A stretch of 64,000 bases of DNA from JALRBM01 sp964477195. GTDB lineage: Bacteria > Patescibacteriota > Saccharimonadia > Saccharimonadales > Saccharimonadaceae. Location: positions 1 to 64,000 of the forward strand of contig CAYZCX010000001.1 of NCBI GenBank assembly GCA_964477195.1, read 5' to 3'. Shown here in pieces: positions 51,367 through 60,350 of the stretch (position 1 is the stretch's first letter; each line of letters starts with the position of its first letter). The notes under the pieces are model-generated. The model saw only the letters and a list, made by a program, of their open reading frames with translations. It did not search any database and was not told where the DNA came from. A program made the position numbers and the translations under genes.

Positions 51367-51950
51367 TAGTTTACCGTTATCTTTTGTGAGGCGTCGGCCG
51401 TCACGTTATCATTTTCAAAATGGAGGGTTGCTTGCCACACACCTGCACCAAGTTCACTCACGGGAACGTCGAATCCTTTACAGGCAGAGGTGCTCGCAGC
51501 AGCCTGAACGCCAGCCGTTTTTGTGACAACTTTAGAACCTTGGGTGAGCGTGAGCGTACAGGTCCCGCTATTTGTGACAGTAGAGATAAATGAACGAAGC
51601 TGAAATACGCCACTGTTTTGGTTTGCAGCCGTGATAGTCATAGAAACAGCGGTTTTGCCGGTAGTTTGATCGGGCGTTCCTTGATTAGCTGGCGTATCCG
51701 TATTTGAATTACTGGAGGGCTTCGATTCTTTATTGACACTCTCCTGCTTTATGTCTTTGCCAGATTGAACCTGCTCGTCGGTTGGCTTGTCATAATTTAC
51801 AGAATTATTGCCTGTATCTCGGTGGGGCCATCCCAAGATGGAGCCCTTAAAGGCAAAAACGTAGGTAGCTAATGCCGCGATAATAATTACTATCGCAATG
51901 AGCGCGATGATGATGTATTTTTTTGTATGTTTTCGTGATGCTATTTTCAT
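51366..51950 (-). CDS. membrane-anchored extracellular protein, unknown function
   Basis: 194 aa. A basic start and TM helix (about 11-33) precede a Ser/Asn/Thr/Pro-rich linker and a C-terminal beta-type domain (about 100-194). Two Cys (GTCTLTL, TSACKGF) could pair. It overlaps the 531-aa gene by 1 nt and probably works with it at the surface. No family is recognised. Confidence 0.72.
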   Translation of the reverse strand: MKIASRKHTKKYIIIALIAIVIIIAALATYVFAFKGSILGWPHRDTGNNSVNYDKPTDEQVQSGKDIKQESVNKESKPSSNSNTDTPANQGTPDQTTGKTAVSMTITAANQNSGVFQLRSFISTVTNSGTCTLTLTQGSKVVTKTAGVQAAASTSACKGFDVPVSELGAGVWQATLHFENDNVTADASQKITVN

Positions 51951-52018
51951 TTTTATAGGGGTTCCTCATATTAAAGCATAACAATAATACGATAGCTTTA
52001 CAACAATAGAGATAAGTT

Positions 52019-53881
52019 TTAGTGTGTGTAAATTACAGTGACGTTTGGATAGTCCCGGAGATGATTCAGAAGGGGCAGTTTTGCTTCGCATCGACGGTCG
52101 ATAGAGAGAAGTATATTGTGACGTGCTGACAGATATTCACCAAGATATGTGTTCGTCTTTCCCCAGTCGCCACTGAAGATGCTTTTTGTTACCTTGCTTC
52201 GGTCGGCTGTTTCGGATAATAGTCGTGCGCCCGACCATCGATTCGAAAGATAGTCACTGGCTGGCGTACAATCACCAACAAAAAGGATATCTTTGTATGA
52301 GTCGGTTTTGTCAGTGAAAAGAACAGGGGTGTCGGCAATTTCCACAGCATTTGGGAACCAATTATTGATATAAACTTTTAAGAATACGAGATTGGACGCG
52401 ATTGCGACGGTGAGTATTGCCCCAATAAGCGCAGCAGGAATAACGAGGCGAATGTACTTGGGAAGTCTCGTGAATAGTTTGTTAGCGAGAAGGATGATAC
52501 CGATACTTGCGATGATTATAAGGAATGCCAGGACCGCGTATATTGTTTTGTAAAAATAATACTCTACACGCCCTAGACGAGCCAGATGATATATACCAAT
52601 GACTCCTCCTAAGATAATACTGCCGGCCAGTGCGACATAAAGGTATGATATGGCACGATCCTTTAGCCGAATAATGAACGGCAATGCCAGAAGACTCGCG
52701 GCTGCGATCCACAACATAAAATCGAAGGGTAGCGGATCGACCCCACCCGCCTCACTGAGAGGGTCGTGCTTTTTGGATAAGACGATATTTACCAAAATGG
52801 GGTATAAAATTCCAAATAACGGCAGAATAAGTGCGATGAGAAATGTCTTACTCTTCATTAGCATTGGAACAGCTTTGTTTCGCATAAGATAGAAAACACC
52901 AATAAGGAAGACGATAAAGAGCAAGAACCACCAGCTCGCCGCTATGCCGACAGAAAGCAACAGAGCGAGAAGAACAGTCTGTTTAAGGTGCTGCTTATCT
53001 TGGTCGAGTACCATGACAACAAATGTGAGAGCCAAGAGATAGGCGAAGGCAAATACCTGTGGCTGAAATCCTCGATCAAGCATGAGGATAAAGAAACTAA
53101 GACTTCCAAGAAGTGCGAGGGCAGGGAGGGCGCTGACTGCAACTGCCCATGACACTTTTTCGATAGCGTACGTGCATAATTTTATAAGCCAAAACACGAA
53201 AAGGGCATACATTGCGGCAATAAATACTGCGTAAAGACGAATGAATTTTTCTTCAGAAAGGTGGAAGGGTTTGATGAGTGAGGTGAATAATGCTGCATTG
53301 ACATGGAATCCTTGGGGGTAGATTTCAAGACTATATACGAGGCCAGCTTGCTCAGCAGACTGGTTGTACGTCATGCTGCCATTTTGGTCGATGTAACGAC
53401 TCAGCGCGTAGTGCGAGGCATTATCTTCTCCATATGAGAGAAACTGGGCAATATACGACGGTGTCTGACCAAAAATAGGGACAAGCAGCAAAATAAAGGT
53501 TCCCAGTGTAATGATAATCGAGATGATATCACTTTTTTTCCGGTCAGCCCACACAGGCAGAGGAAGTGAGGTTCTGTACTTTAATCGGGTGATTATGACA
53601 CCAAGAGCCAAAAATACGGGCGGAACGTAGGCAAGTAAAAAATGTGCATGAAGAAGCGTTACCGCTGAATAAAAGATGATTGTCGCAGAGAAAAACAGCA
53701 GGACGGCAAGCGCAATAGATTCAAATAGTGTAAATTTCTTTGTCCATCCTAACGTCAGCGTCAAAAGCGCGATGATACCCAGTACGCCGACCGCCGGGAT
53801 AAAAAAAGATACTATGACAGTAGCTAGTGCCAAAAATAAATGAAGATTGGTGAGGGAGAAGCTCGGCGATTTTTTAGCCAT
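52019..53881 (-). CDS. large polytopic membrane protein, possibly a GT-C-type transferase
   Basis: 620 aa with about 13-14 hydrophobic helices spread from residue 10 to 500, then a soluble C-terminal domain (from about 515). The loop after the third or fourth helix contains YGEDNASHYALSRYIDQNG, and acidic residues in such a first external loop are typical of GT-C enzymes using polyprenyl-phosphate sugars. The C-terminal part has LFVGDCTPASDYLSNRWSGA. Its place between GT2/GtrA genes and surface-protein genes supports a role in glycan transfer. It overlaps the next gene by 8 nt. Confidence 0.72.
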   Translation of the reverse strand: MAKKSPSFSLTNLHLFLALATVIVSFFIPAVGVLGIIALLTLTLGWTKKFTLFESIALAVLLFFSATIIFYSAVTLLHAHFLLAYVPPVFLALGVIITRLKYRTSLPLPVWADRKKSDIISIIITLGTFILLLVPIFGQTPSYIAQFLSYGEDNASHYALSRYIDQNGSMTYNQSAEQAGLVYSLEIYPQGFHVNAALFTSLIKPFHLSEEKFIRLYAVFIAAMYALFVFWLIKLCTYAIEKVSWAVAVSALPALALLGSLSFFILMLDRGFQPQVFAFAYLLALTFVVMVLDQDKQHLKQTVLLALLLSVGIAASWWFLLFIVFLIGVFYLMRNKAVPMLMKSKTFLIALILPLFGILYPILVNIVLSKKHDPLSEAGGVDPLPFDFMLWIAAASLLALPFIIRLKDRAISYLYVALAGSIILGGVIGIYHLARLGRVEYYFYKTIYAVLAFLIIIASIGIILLANKLFTRLPKYIRLVIPAALIGAILTVAIASNLVFLKVYINNWFPNAVEIADTPVLFTDKTDSYKDILFVGDCTPASDYLSNRWSGARLLSETADRSKVTKSIFSGDWGKTNTYLGEYLSARHNILLSIDRRCEAKLPLLNHLRDYPNVTVIYTH

Positions 53882-54608
53882 TTTCAGATACGCCTTTTTG
53901 GAGTGTGTGACGCTTGAATCGATTTGCCAAAATCCAAAGTGCGTGACTGATACCTGTCTTATAGTAGCTTTGTTTGGTCTCGCCCATTCGCTGATCTTGG
54001 CTGATGCTATACTCGGTAAATTTAATATCCTGATGCCTCGCGGCGTTTATCTTTATCTGCGGACTAAGGTTCCAGTCGCCCATGGTAAGATTAAGCGCAT
54101 CCTTGATCTCCTTCCTGAAGATCCACATACCGGAGAGGGCATCTTTGATAGGAATCCCGTATAAAAGTCGTATCTCCCAGTTGAGAATACCAACGCCCAG
54201 TCGGAGCTTGAAGGGAATTTTGACTCCTTCTTGCAAAGGGTAGCGATTGCAAGACATAAAATCGTATTTGTGTTTCAAAAAATAGGTCGTGATTTCTTTG
54301 ATCTTGTGAATTGGATACGTTGCATCACCGTCGGCACCGAGGATAAGATCGCCGCTCGCTGCCTGTATGCCGCTCATGTGTGCAAAACCATAGCCGATAC
54401 CATCGATAGTACGGTTGTCTTCGAGAACAACGATTCGCTTGTCTTTCCGCGCAAGCTTTTTGGCAATTTTTACGGTGTCATCAGTTGATTTATTACTGAC
54501 AATAACGATTTCGTCTATATATTCCGGAACGCGGTCGATAACTTCATGAAGATGTGAACTTTCATTGCGGCAGGGGAGGACAAGGCTAACCTTTTTTTTC
54601 TGAATCAT
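53874..54608 (-). CDS. GT2 glycosyltransferase, dolichyl-phosphate-mannose synthase-like
   Basis: 244 aa. VSLVLPCRNESSHLHEVIDRVP, IVSNKSTDDTVKIAKKLA and the metal site LGADGDATYPIHKI define a DPM-type GT2 without C-terminal TM helices. Enzymes of this kind load a sugar on a polyprenyl phosphate. The start overlaps GtrA by 23 nt. Together the pair resembles GtrA/GtrB flippase-transferase sets. Confidence 0.9.
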   Translation of the reverse strand: MIQKKKVSLVLPCRNESSHLHEVIDRVPEYIDEIVIVSNKSTDDTVKIAKKLARKDKRIVVLEDNRTIDGIGYGFAHMSGIQAASGDLILGADGDATYPIHKIKEITTYFLKHKYDFMSCNRYPLQEGVKIPFKLRLGVGILNWEIRLLYGIPIKDALSGMWIFRKEIKDALNLTMGDWNLSPQIKINAARHQDIKFTEYSISQDQRMGETKQSYYKTGISHALWILANRFKRHTLQKGVSENG

Positions 54609-55062
54609 ACTTTTTCTCGTTAAATATCATTTTATATCCGAAATAATTAAACACCATCGAAACACAGACACCACATAATTTAGCGAACATGTTAAATGTC
54701 CACATATGTGTCTGGAAGAATTCGACAAACCCGAACGTATGCATAACAAGAAAAATAATAGCCGACTGGATTACCCATACATTAAAGAGAGTCACGGCGA
54801 GGAACTGTATGGCTGTTTGGCGTCGTTTTCGTTGTGAACGGAACACAAAATAGTGATTCATGAAGTAGCTAAAGATCAACGTGATACCGGTAGAGATAAT
54901 ACTCGCAATGATAGGATTGACGCTTAGCAGGTTGGCGATGATGGCAAACAACGTGAAGTCGATAAGCGTATTAAGTCCGCCGGTAAATATAAAACGCATC
55001 AAATGAGCATGACGTTTCACAAAGGCAAGAAACTGTTTGTCTGAGGGGTTATTTTTTTCCAT
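54586..55062 (-). CDS. gtrA: GtrA-family membrane protein
   Basis: 158 aa with four TM helices, starting RFIFTGGLNTLIDFTLFAIIANL and containing FSYFMNHYFVFRS, the GtrA signature; the last helix ends MVFNYFGYKMIF. GtrA proteins are thought to flip or position polyprenyl-phosphate sugars. The gene is coupled to the DPM-like transferase downstream. Confidence 0.93.
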   Translation of the reverse strand: MEKNNPSDKQFLAFVKRHAHLMRFIFTGGLNTLIDFTLFAIIANLLSVNPIIASIISTGITLIFSYFMNHYFVFRSQRKRRQTAIQFLAVTLFNVWVIQSAIIFLVMHTFGFVEFFQTHMWTFNMFAKLCGVCVSMVFNYFGYKMIFNEKKYDSEKKG

Positions 55063-55094
55063 TATCTGGACTTATTCTACCATGAAGGGCAAGA

Positions 55095-55958
55095 CTATTC
55101 TTCGATAAGTGACAAAAGATAATCGCCGTATCCAGACTTTTTCAATGGTTCGGCTTGCTCGAGAAGCTGTTCGGCAGATATGAAACCTTCTTTGAATGCA
55201 ACTTCTTCTGGGCTCCCGACAATAAGTCCGGTACGACGCTGGATAGCACGGATGTAATCTGCAGCATCTGTCATCGAATCGATCGTGCCGGTATCGAGCC
55301 AAGCATCACCTCGATCAAGTGTTGTGACAGTTAGTTTACCGCGACGAAGATATTCTTCATTGACAGCGGTGATCTCTAATTCACCACGATCGCTTGGTTT
55401 AACGTTTTTTGCGATTTCGACAACGTCGTTATCATAAAAATAAAGCCCAACAACAGCAAAGTCTGATTTCGGCACTTTTGGTTTTTCCTCGATGGAGACG
55501 GCAACGTTGTTTTCATCAAATTCCACCACGCCATAACGTTCGGGATCGGAAACTCGATAAGCAAATACATTTCCTCCGTCAGGATCCATGCATGTTTTGA
55601 GGGATTTTCCGAGGTCGGATCCGTGAAAAATATTATCGCCGAGCACGAGAGCTACTTTGTCGTCGCCGATAAACTCTTCGCCAATGATAAAAGCTTGGGC
55701 TAGTCCGTCAGGGGAAGGCTGAGCAGCATATTCAAGGTGAATACCCCATTGAGACCCATCGCCGAGGAGACCTTGAAATGACGCCTGGTCCTCGGGAGTA
55801 GTAATGACAAGAATATCCTTGATCCCAGCGAGCATAAGGGTCGTGAGAGGATAATACACCATCGGTTTGTCGTAAATAGGCATCAGCTGTTTGCTGATCC
55901 CCTTCGTAATAGGCCACAAACGTGTTCCCGAGCCACCCGCTAGAATAATACCCTTCAT
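55095..55958 (-). CDS. rmlA: glucose-1-phosphate thymidylyltransferase
   Basis: 287 aa, normal length. ILAGGSGTRLWPITKGISKQ is the nucleotide-binding signature, followed by YDKPMVYYPL, VLGDNIFHG and SVEEKP-like SIEEKPK. It makes dTDP-glucose, the first step to dTDP-L-rhamnose. It is separated by 18 bp from rmlCD, in the same direction, so the rml genes form an operon. Confidence 0.96.
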   Translation of the reverse strand: MKGIILAGGSGTRLWPITKGISKQLMPIYDKPMVYYPLTTLMLAGIKDILVITTPEDQASFQGLLGDGSQWGIHLEYAAQPSPDGLAQAFIIGEEFIGDDKVALVLGDNIFHGSDLGKSLKTCMDPDGGNVFAYRVSDPERYGVVEFDENNVAVSIEEKPKVPKSDFAVVGLYFYDNDVVEIAKNVKPSDRGELEITAVNEEYLRRGKLTVTTLDRGDAWLDTGTIDSMTDAADYIRAIQRRTGLIVGSPEEVAFKEGFISAEQLLEQAEPLKKSGYGDYLLSLIEE

Positions 55959-55976
55959 ATAGCCTCCTCGCTTAGA

Positions 55977-57392
55977 CTAGTTTTTTGCTAAATATGTTTT
56001 CAGTGCTTCTTGCCAATCTCTGGGTGTAAAGCCTCGAGCTTTTATCTTATCAAGATTAAGCACACTTTGTAAGGGTCGAGGTGAGGCACCTGGTTTGTCT
56101 CGGAAGTATTCTTCTGTTGTCACGGGTGTCACATCTGTTCCAGACTTACCCGCAAGTTCGTAGACGGCTTTTGCGATGTCTGCCCAACTTGAGGGTTCGC
56201 CGTCATTGGTGAGATTGTACGTGCCAAATGGGCAATGTGTGTCGAGAAGGTATTTGATTCCTTTTGCGAGATCTTCGGTAAAAGTAAGTCGGCCGATTTG
56301 ATCACCGACGACACTTGGTTTGATGTCGCGTTCCGCAAGAGATTTCATAGTCTGCACAAAATTTTTGCCTTCGCCGATAACCCATGTTGTACGAACGATA
56401 TAGTGGTTGGGCGCCGTCGCGGCGGCGATATCTCCGGCTGCTTTTGTCTGTCCGTAGACACCGAGGGGAGAGAAGGATTCCAACTCATCATGGACGGTGA
56501 CTTCTCCATCAAAAACATATTCAGACGAAATATGCACAAGCGTAACGCCGTTTTGCGCTGCTACTCGGGCAAGGTTGCTAACGGCCCGGGCATTTGCATC
56601 CCAGGCTGCTTTGCGGCCTTCTGGTGTTTCTGCTTCGTCGACCGCTGTATAAGCCGCTGCATTAATAATCGCACTGTAGTCGTGCCATCGTCGTGCTTTT
56701 TCAAGGGTTGAACTGGCAATATCGAGTTCCTGTCGCGATACAAACTCGGCATCAGGAAATTCAACTCGGAGCGCCTTTCCTAATTGGCCGTTTGCGCCTG
56801 TGACGAGTATTTTCTTTGGTTTTACCGGAGTGACATCGGCAAGTCCGGGATGGTTTTTGTCTTTTTCGGACATTTCCCATTTTTCTATAGGGATAGGCCA
56901 GTCGATACCAAGGGTAGGGTCGGTGGCATTCAAGAAACTATAGGCTGCATCAGGATACCAATGGTCATTCACAAGATAGGAGTAAACGGTATTATCCTCA
57001 AGAGTGAGATAAGAATTTGCGACACCGGCAGGAACGTAGATCGCTTTACTGGCATCGATTTCGGTCGTAAACACTGTTCCATATGTCGGGCTATTTTCGC
57101 GAATATCTACCCATGCACCGAAGAAACTCCCGCTTCCTACTGAAATAAACTTATCCCACGGTTCGGCGTGAATGCCGCGCATTGTGCCGCGTTTGCTGTT
57201 GAATGAGAAGTTATTTTGGATTGGTCCGAAGTCTGGTAGTCCGATATTGAGCATTTTTTCACGTTGCCAATTTTCCTTAAACCAGCCTCGGTTGTCTCCA
57301 AGGACGGGAAGATCAAAAACAATGAGGCCGGGGATAGAGGTTTCGTGTTTTTCGAGTGTTTTGCTAAATTCGAGTGCTTGCGAGTCTGACAT
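55977..57392 (-). CDS. rmlCD: fused dTDP-4-dehydrorhamnose 3,5-epimerase / reductase (RmlC-RmlD)
   Basis: 471 aa. Residues 1-190 are a cupin-type RmlC with RGWFKENWQREK, GTMRGIHAEPWDKF (catalytic His) and AIYVPAGVANSY. Residues 200-471 are RmlD: ILVTGANGQLGKALR, a Tyr/Lys active site in YGQTKAAGD, NAAAYTAVDEAE and a C-terminal ASPRPLQSVLNLDK. The fusion does the last two steps of dTDP-rhamnose synthesis. The start is set at 57392 because TGG-TATACT ends 10 nt before it, within the upstream part of the open frame that reaches 57431. Confidence 0.95.
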   Translation of the reverse strand: MSDSQALEFSKTLEKHETSIPGLIVFDLPVLGDNRGWFKENWQREKMLNIGLPDFGPIQNNFSFNSKRGTMRGIHAEPWDKFISVGSGSFFGAWVDIRENSPTYGTVFTTEIDASKAIYVPAGVANSYLTLEDNTVYSYLVNDHWYPDAAYSFLNATDPTLGIDWPIPIEKWEMSEKDKNHPGLADVTPVKPKKILVTGANGQLGKALRVEFPDAEFVSRQELDIASSTLEKARRWHDYSAIINAAAYTAVDEAETPEGRKAAWDANARAVSNLARVAAQNGVTLVHISSEYVFDGEVTVHDELESFSPLGVYGQTKAAGDIAAATAPNHYIVRTTWVIGEGKNFVQTMKSLAERDIKPSVVGDQIGRLTFTEDLAKGIKYLLDTHCPFGTYNLTNDGEPSSWADIAKAVYELAGKSGTDVTPVTTEEYFRDKPGASPRPLQSVLNLDKIKARGFTPRDWQEALKTYLAKN

Positions 57393-57473
57393 AGTGGTTT
57401 CCAGTATACCAAACCATTGCTGCTGCGTCATATGGTTGCTCTGTGGGCATATATATGGTAAAAATCATATACT

Positions 57474-58181
57474 ATGACTACCCATGAATCTGACTCTCTT
57501 TTTGCAATAGAACAACAGCTTGCTGAACTTGATCCCGAGACGCGTGCCGCAATCACAAAGAAACTTTTTTCTGTCGCCGACACTGCTACGAGAGTAGAAA
57601 TACTCGCAAATGGTATGGGTGAATTAACCCCTGGTCGTCAACCATTCGAAGTCTTCAAACAAATGGCACGAATCGCGGTGCTACCGACCTATGAAGCTGC
57701 CATTATTCGTCCAAATGAAGCGGAAAATAGTGTTGACATCCTTCTTAAGCAGCGCAAAAGCAATGGAAGCGAGCAGGATTGGTGGGAAGATCAGTGGCAT
57801 GTGCCCGGAACGGTGATGCTTGCGAGTGATGAATACCCCAGAGATTTCGAGGATTTCAGCGTTATGCGCGATAGATTGTTTGGAGCTGAGCTGGGTGGGG
57901 CTTTGGAGATATCCCACGGACCATATATCTTGCCACCAGTACTACGTGGTGGTGACCGCGGCAAGGAAGTGACCGTGCGCGAACTTATGTTGGCAGACGT
58001 AAAGCAAGGACACGAATTACCCGATGATACACGCTTTTTTGAGATTCGAAACGCACTTCGGAACCCACCAGACGGAGGACTTGTTGGAACACATCCGGAA
58101 TTCCTGGAGAGTGTGATTGATGTCCTATCAAGCGTCGATCGACATCGACGACCGCCACGCCTTTTGGCTTCTGACCAATAG
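57474..58181 (+). CDS. Nudix-like fold protein with degenerate catalytic box
   Basis: 235 aa. An N-terminal helical part (1-60) precedes a domain with AAIIRPNEAENSVDILLKQR and DQWHVPGTVMLAS, matching the strands before a Nudix box. At the box position the sequence is DEYPRDFEDFSVMRDRLFGAELGG; the REUXEE core is lost, so metal catalysis is doubtful. It may bind a nucleotide or regulate. It is divergent from rmlCD and convergent with the Nudix gene at 58183 (1 nt between stops). Confidence 0.6.
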   Translation: MTTHESDSLFAIEQQLAELDPETRAAITKKLFSVADTATRVEILANGMGELTPGRQPFEVFKQMARIAVLPTYEAAIIRPNEAENSVDILLKQRKSNGSEQDWWEDQWHVPGTVMLASDEYPRDFEDFSVMRDRLFGAELGGALEISHGPYILPPVLRGGDRGKEVTVRELMLADVKQGHELPDDTRFFEIRNALRNPPDGGLVGTHPEFLESVIDVLSSVDRHRRPPRLLASDQ

Positions 58182-58182
58182 A

Positions 58183-58722
58183 TTAACTCTTCTCGACGTG
58201 AGCAATTGCGACCAAGAGAGCGGCGATGCTTTCTGTTGACTTGATTTCACCGCGAAAGATCATTTCTTTTGCTGTTTCGAGCGAAACTTTCTTGATGTTT
58301 GTGATACCTTCAGCTTCATCGAGCAAACTGGTATCTGGATGAAGATCACGTGCGATACAGATAGCTGTTCTGAACGTCGTAATGCCCGCAGCAGTTCTTC
58401 CGCCTATAAGAACCGTCACAGATTCTGCCCGAAGACCGGCCTCTTCCAGGAGCTCCCGTTTTGCGGCAATTTCAGGCGCCTCACCATCGGTTCTCCCTGC
58501 CACACATTGCCAGTCTAGCTCTTGGGTTGTGTAGTGGGCTTGTTGGACAAGATAGGTGTTGTTATCTTCATCGACTGGTACGACAAAAACAGAATTGCTT
58601 TTTGACTCGACGACTCCATAAAGCCCATCTTTGCCATTGGGCATAACAATTTCGTCTTCTCGTACGAAGATCCAGGGATTTTCGTAGACAATTTTGGAGC
58701 TTTTGGTTTTCCAGGTTGTCAT
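58183..58722 (-). CDS. Nudix hydrolase (ADP-ribose pyrophosphatase-like)
   Basis: 179 aa. The Nudix box ends with the core AAKRELLEEAGL. The usual first Gly is Ala (VAGRTDGE). The N-terminal part (SSKIVYENPWIFVREDEIV) matches the next gene's, so the two are tandem paralogues with about one third identity by eye. Nudix enzymes hydrolyse nucleoside diphosphate derivatives such as ADP-ribose or sugar nucleotides; the substrate is unknown. It starts 1 nt after the stop of the paralogue. Confidence 0.9.
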   Translation of the reverse strand: MTTWKTKSSKIVYENPWIFVREDEIVMPNGKDGLYGVVESKSNSVFVVPVDEDNNTYLVQQAHYTTQELDWQCVAGRTDGEAPEIAAKRELLEEAGLRAESVTVLIGGRTAAGITTFRTAICIARDLHPDTSLLDEAEGITNIKKVSLETAKEMIFRGEIKSTESIAALLVAIAHVEKS

Positions 58723-59268
58723 TTAGTTTCTCGCAAGCCACTTCTGTACGAGGTGGATACCGGTAATACTCTGTCCATCGTTAATTTCGCCCCGTTCGAT
58801 CATGGCATCAACCTCGTTCATGGAAAAGAATCGAGATCCATCTATTTGCTCATCTGAAATCTCTTTTTCGCCAGAGAAAGATAGATCCCGGGCTGCGTAG
58901 GTTGCCATACGTTCTGTCATAAAGCCATTGCACACGCGAGTTTCACCCAGTTTATCCCAGACATTTGCCAAAATTCCTGTCTCTTCTTCGAGCTCACGTT
59001 TACTTGCCGTCGCCGTGGCTTCACCGTCGCTTTGACCACCGGGTAATTCCCAGTTCCATGACGCGACAGGGTAGGAAAAGGTTCGAATCATAAATAGCTC
59101 ATCTTTTTCGTTGAGTACGGCAATCATGACAGAATCACTGGATTCCAGTAATCCGTAGATGCCGTTTTTACCCGTAGGGGTGACAACTGTGTCTTCACGA
59201 ATCGACATCCATGGATTTTTGTACACTACTTTTGATGAGGTCACTTTCCAGGGATTATCAGATCGCAT
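58723..59268 (-). CDS. Nudix hydrolase (ADP-ribose or sugar-nucleotide pyrophosphatase-like)
   Basis: 181 aa. A complete Nudix box, GGQSDGEATATASKRELEEETG, is preceded by SWNWELPGG. This is the intact version of the tandem pair. It lies 2 nt downstream of rmlB, so it is part of the rml operon and may clear sugar nucleotides or ADP-ribose. Specificity is not deducible. Confidence 0.92.
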   Translation of the reverse strand: MRSDNPWKVTSSKVVYKNPWMSIREDTVVTPTGKNGIYGLLESSDSVMIAVLNEKDELFMIRTFSYPVASWNWELPGGQSDGEATATASKRELEEETGILANVWDKLGETRVCNGFMTERMATYAARDLSFSGEKEISDEQIDGSRFFSMNEVDAMIERGEINDGQSITGIHLVQKWLARN

Positions 59269-59270
59269 AG

Positions 59271-60275
59271 TTACTGACCTTTTTCTGCGTAAGCTGCTTC
59301 AACTTTAGCTTTTTCGTTTTTCCACCATTCTTCGTTTGCTTCGTACCATTCTATGGTCGCCTTGAGACCTTCGCGAAGGTTAGTGTAGGTTGGCTCCCAA
59401 CCAAGCTCTTCACGAAGTTTCGTTGCATCAATCGCGTAGCGTTGGTCATGGCCTGGACGGTCGTTGACATGTTCGAACCAGTCATTTGGTTTGCCCATGA
59501 GCTCAAGCAAAGTATCGATAATATATTTGTTGTTTTGTTCGCCATTTGCCCCGATAAGGTAGAGTTCACCTGAGCGACCTTTATCAAGAATGGTATGAAC
59601 CGCGGAATTGTGGTCATCCACGTGAATCCAGTCACGAACTTGCTCGCCAGTACCATAGAGTTTTGGTTTGATGTCACTAAGAATATTGGTAATTTGGCGT
59701 GGGATCATTTTTTCGATGTGCTGGTAAGGGCCGTAGTTGTTTGAACAGTTTGAAAGTGTCGCATTGATGCCAAATGAGCGCACCCACGCTTTCACTAGTA
59801 AGTCAGAGCCGGCTTTTGTCGAAGAATAAGGGCTCGATGCGTGATAAGGAGTATTCTCGGTGAATTTTTCAGGGCTATCGATAGGAAGGTCGCCATAGAC
59901 TTCATCGGTAGAGATATGATGCAGACGTTTACCGTGTTTACGCACGGCTTCAAGTACGGTCGCTGTTCCGACGAGGTTACTATGAATAAATGGCCATGGG
60001 TCACGAAGAGAATTGTCGTTATGACTCTCGGCGGCAAAGTGTACGACGATATCAGTCTCGGAGACGAGTCTATCCATCAACTCGCGGTCGCAAATATCTC
60101 CGGTGACAAAGTCGATTTTATCGAGAACGCTATTGAGCGTGTCGGGATTTCCCGCATAGGTGAGCTTATCGATGACAGTAACATCGTATTCGGGGCGGTT
60201 TTTAAGAGTGAAGTGAACAAAGTTTCCGCCAATAAACCCTGCGCCACCTGTAACGAGTATCTTTTTCTTATTCAT
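59271..60275 (-). CDS. rmlB: dTDP-glucose 4,6-dehydratase
   Basis: 334 aa. NAD-binding VTGGAGFIGGNFVHF, ISTDEVYGDL with the catalytic Asp and Glu after Thr, and YSSTKAGSD for the Tyr/Lys couple. It converts dTDP-glucose to dTDP-4-keto-6-deoxyglucose, the branch point for rhamnose and for the amino sugars made by the DegT enzymes. TACAAT lies 6 nt before the ATG, indicating a leaderless start. Confidence 0.96.
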   Translation of the reverse strand: MNKKKILVTGGAGFIGGNFVHFTLKNRPEYDVTVIDKLTYAGNPDTLNSVLDKIDFVTGDICDRELMDRLVSETDIVVHFAAESHNDNSLRDPWPFIHSNLVGTATVLEAVRKHGKRLHHISTDEVYGDLPIDSPEKFTENTPYHASSPYSSTKAGSDLLVKAWVRSFGINATLSNCSNNYGPYQHIEKMIPRQITNILSDIKPKLYGTGEQVRDWIHVDDHNSAVHTILDKGRSGELYLIGANGEQNNKYIIDTLLELMGKPNDWFEHVNDRPGHDQRYAIDATKLREELGWEPTYTNLREGLKATIEWYEANEEWWKNEKAKVEAAYAEKGQ

Positions 60276-60350
60276 GATCTTATTGTATATGATGTTTTCG
60301 CTTCAAGGCGTTGTATTATTCGGAAGAGGTTATAATTGTAATTAATACAA

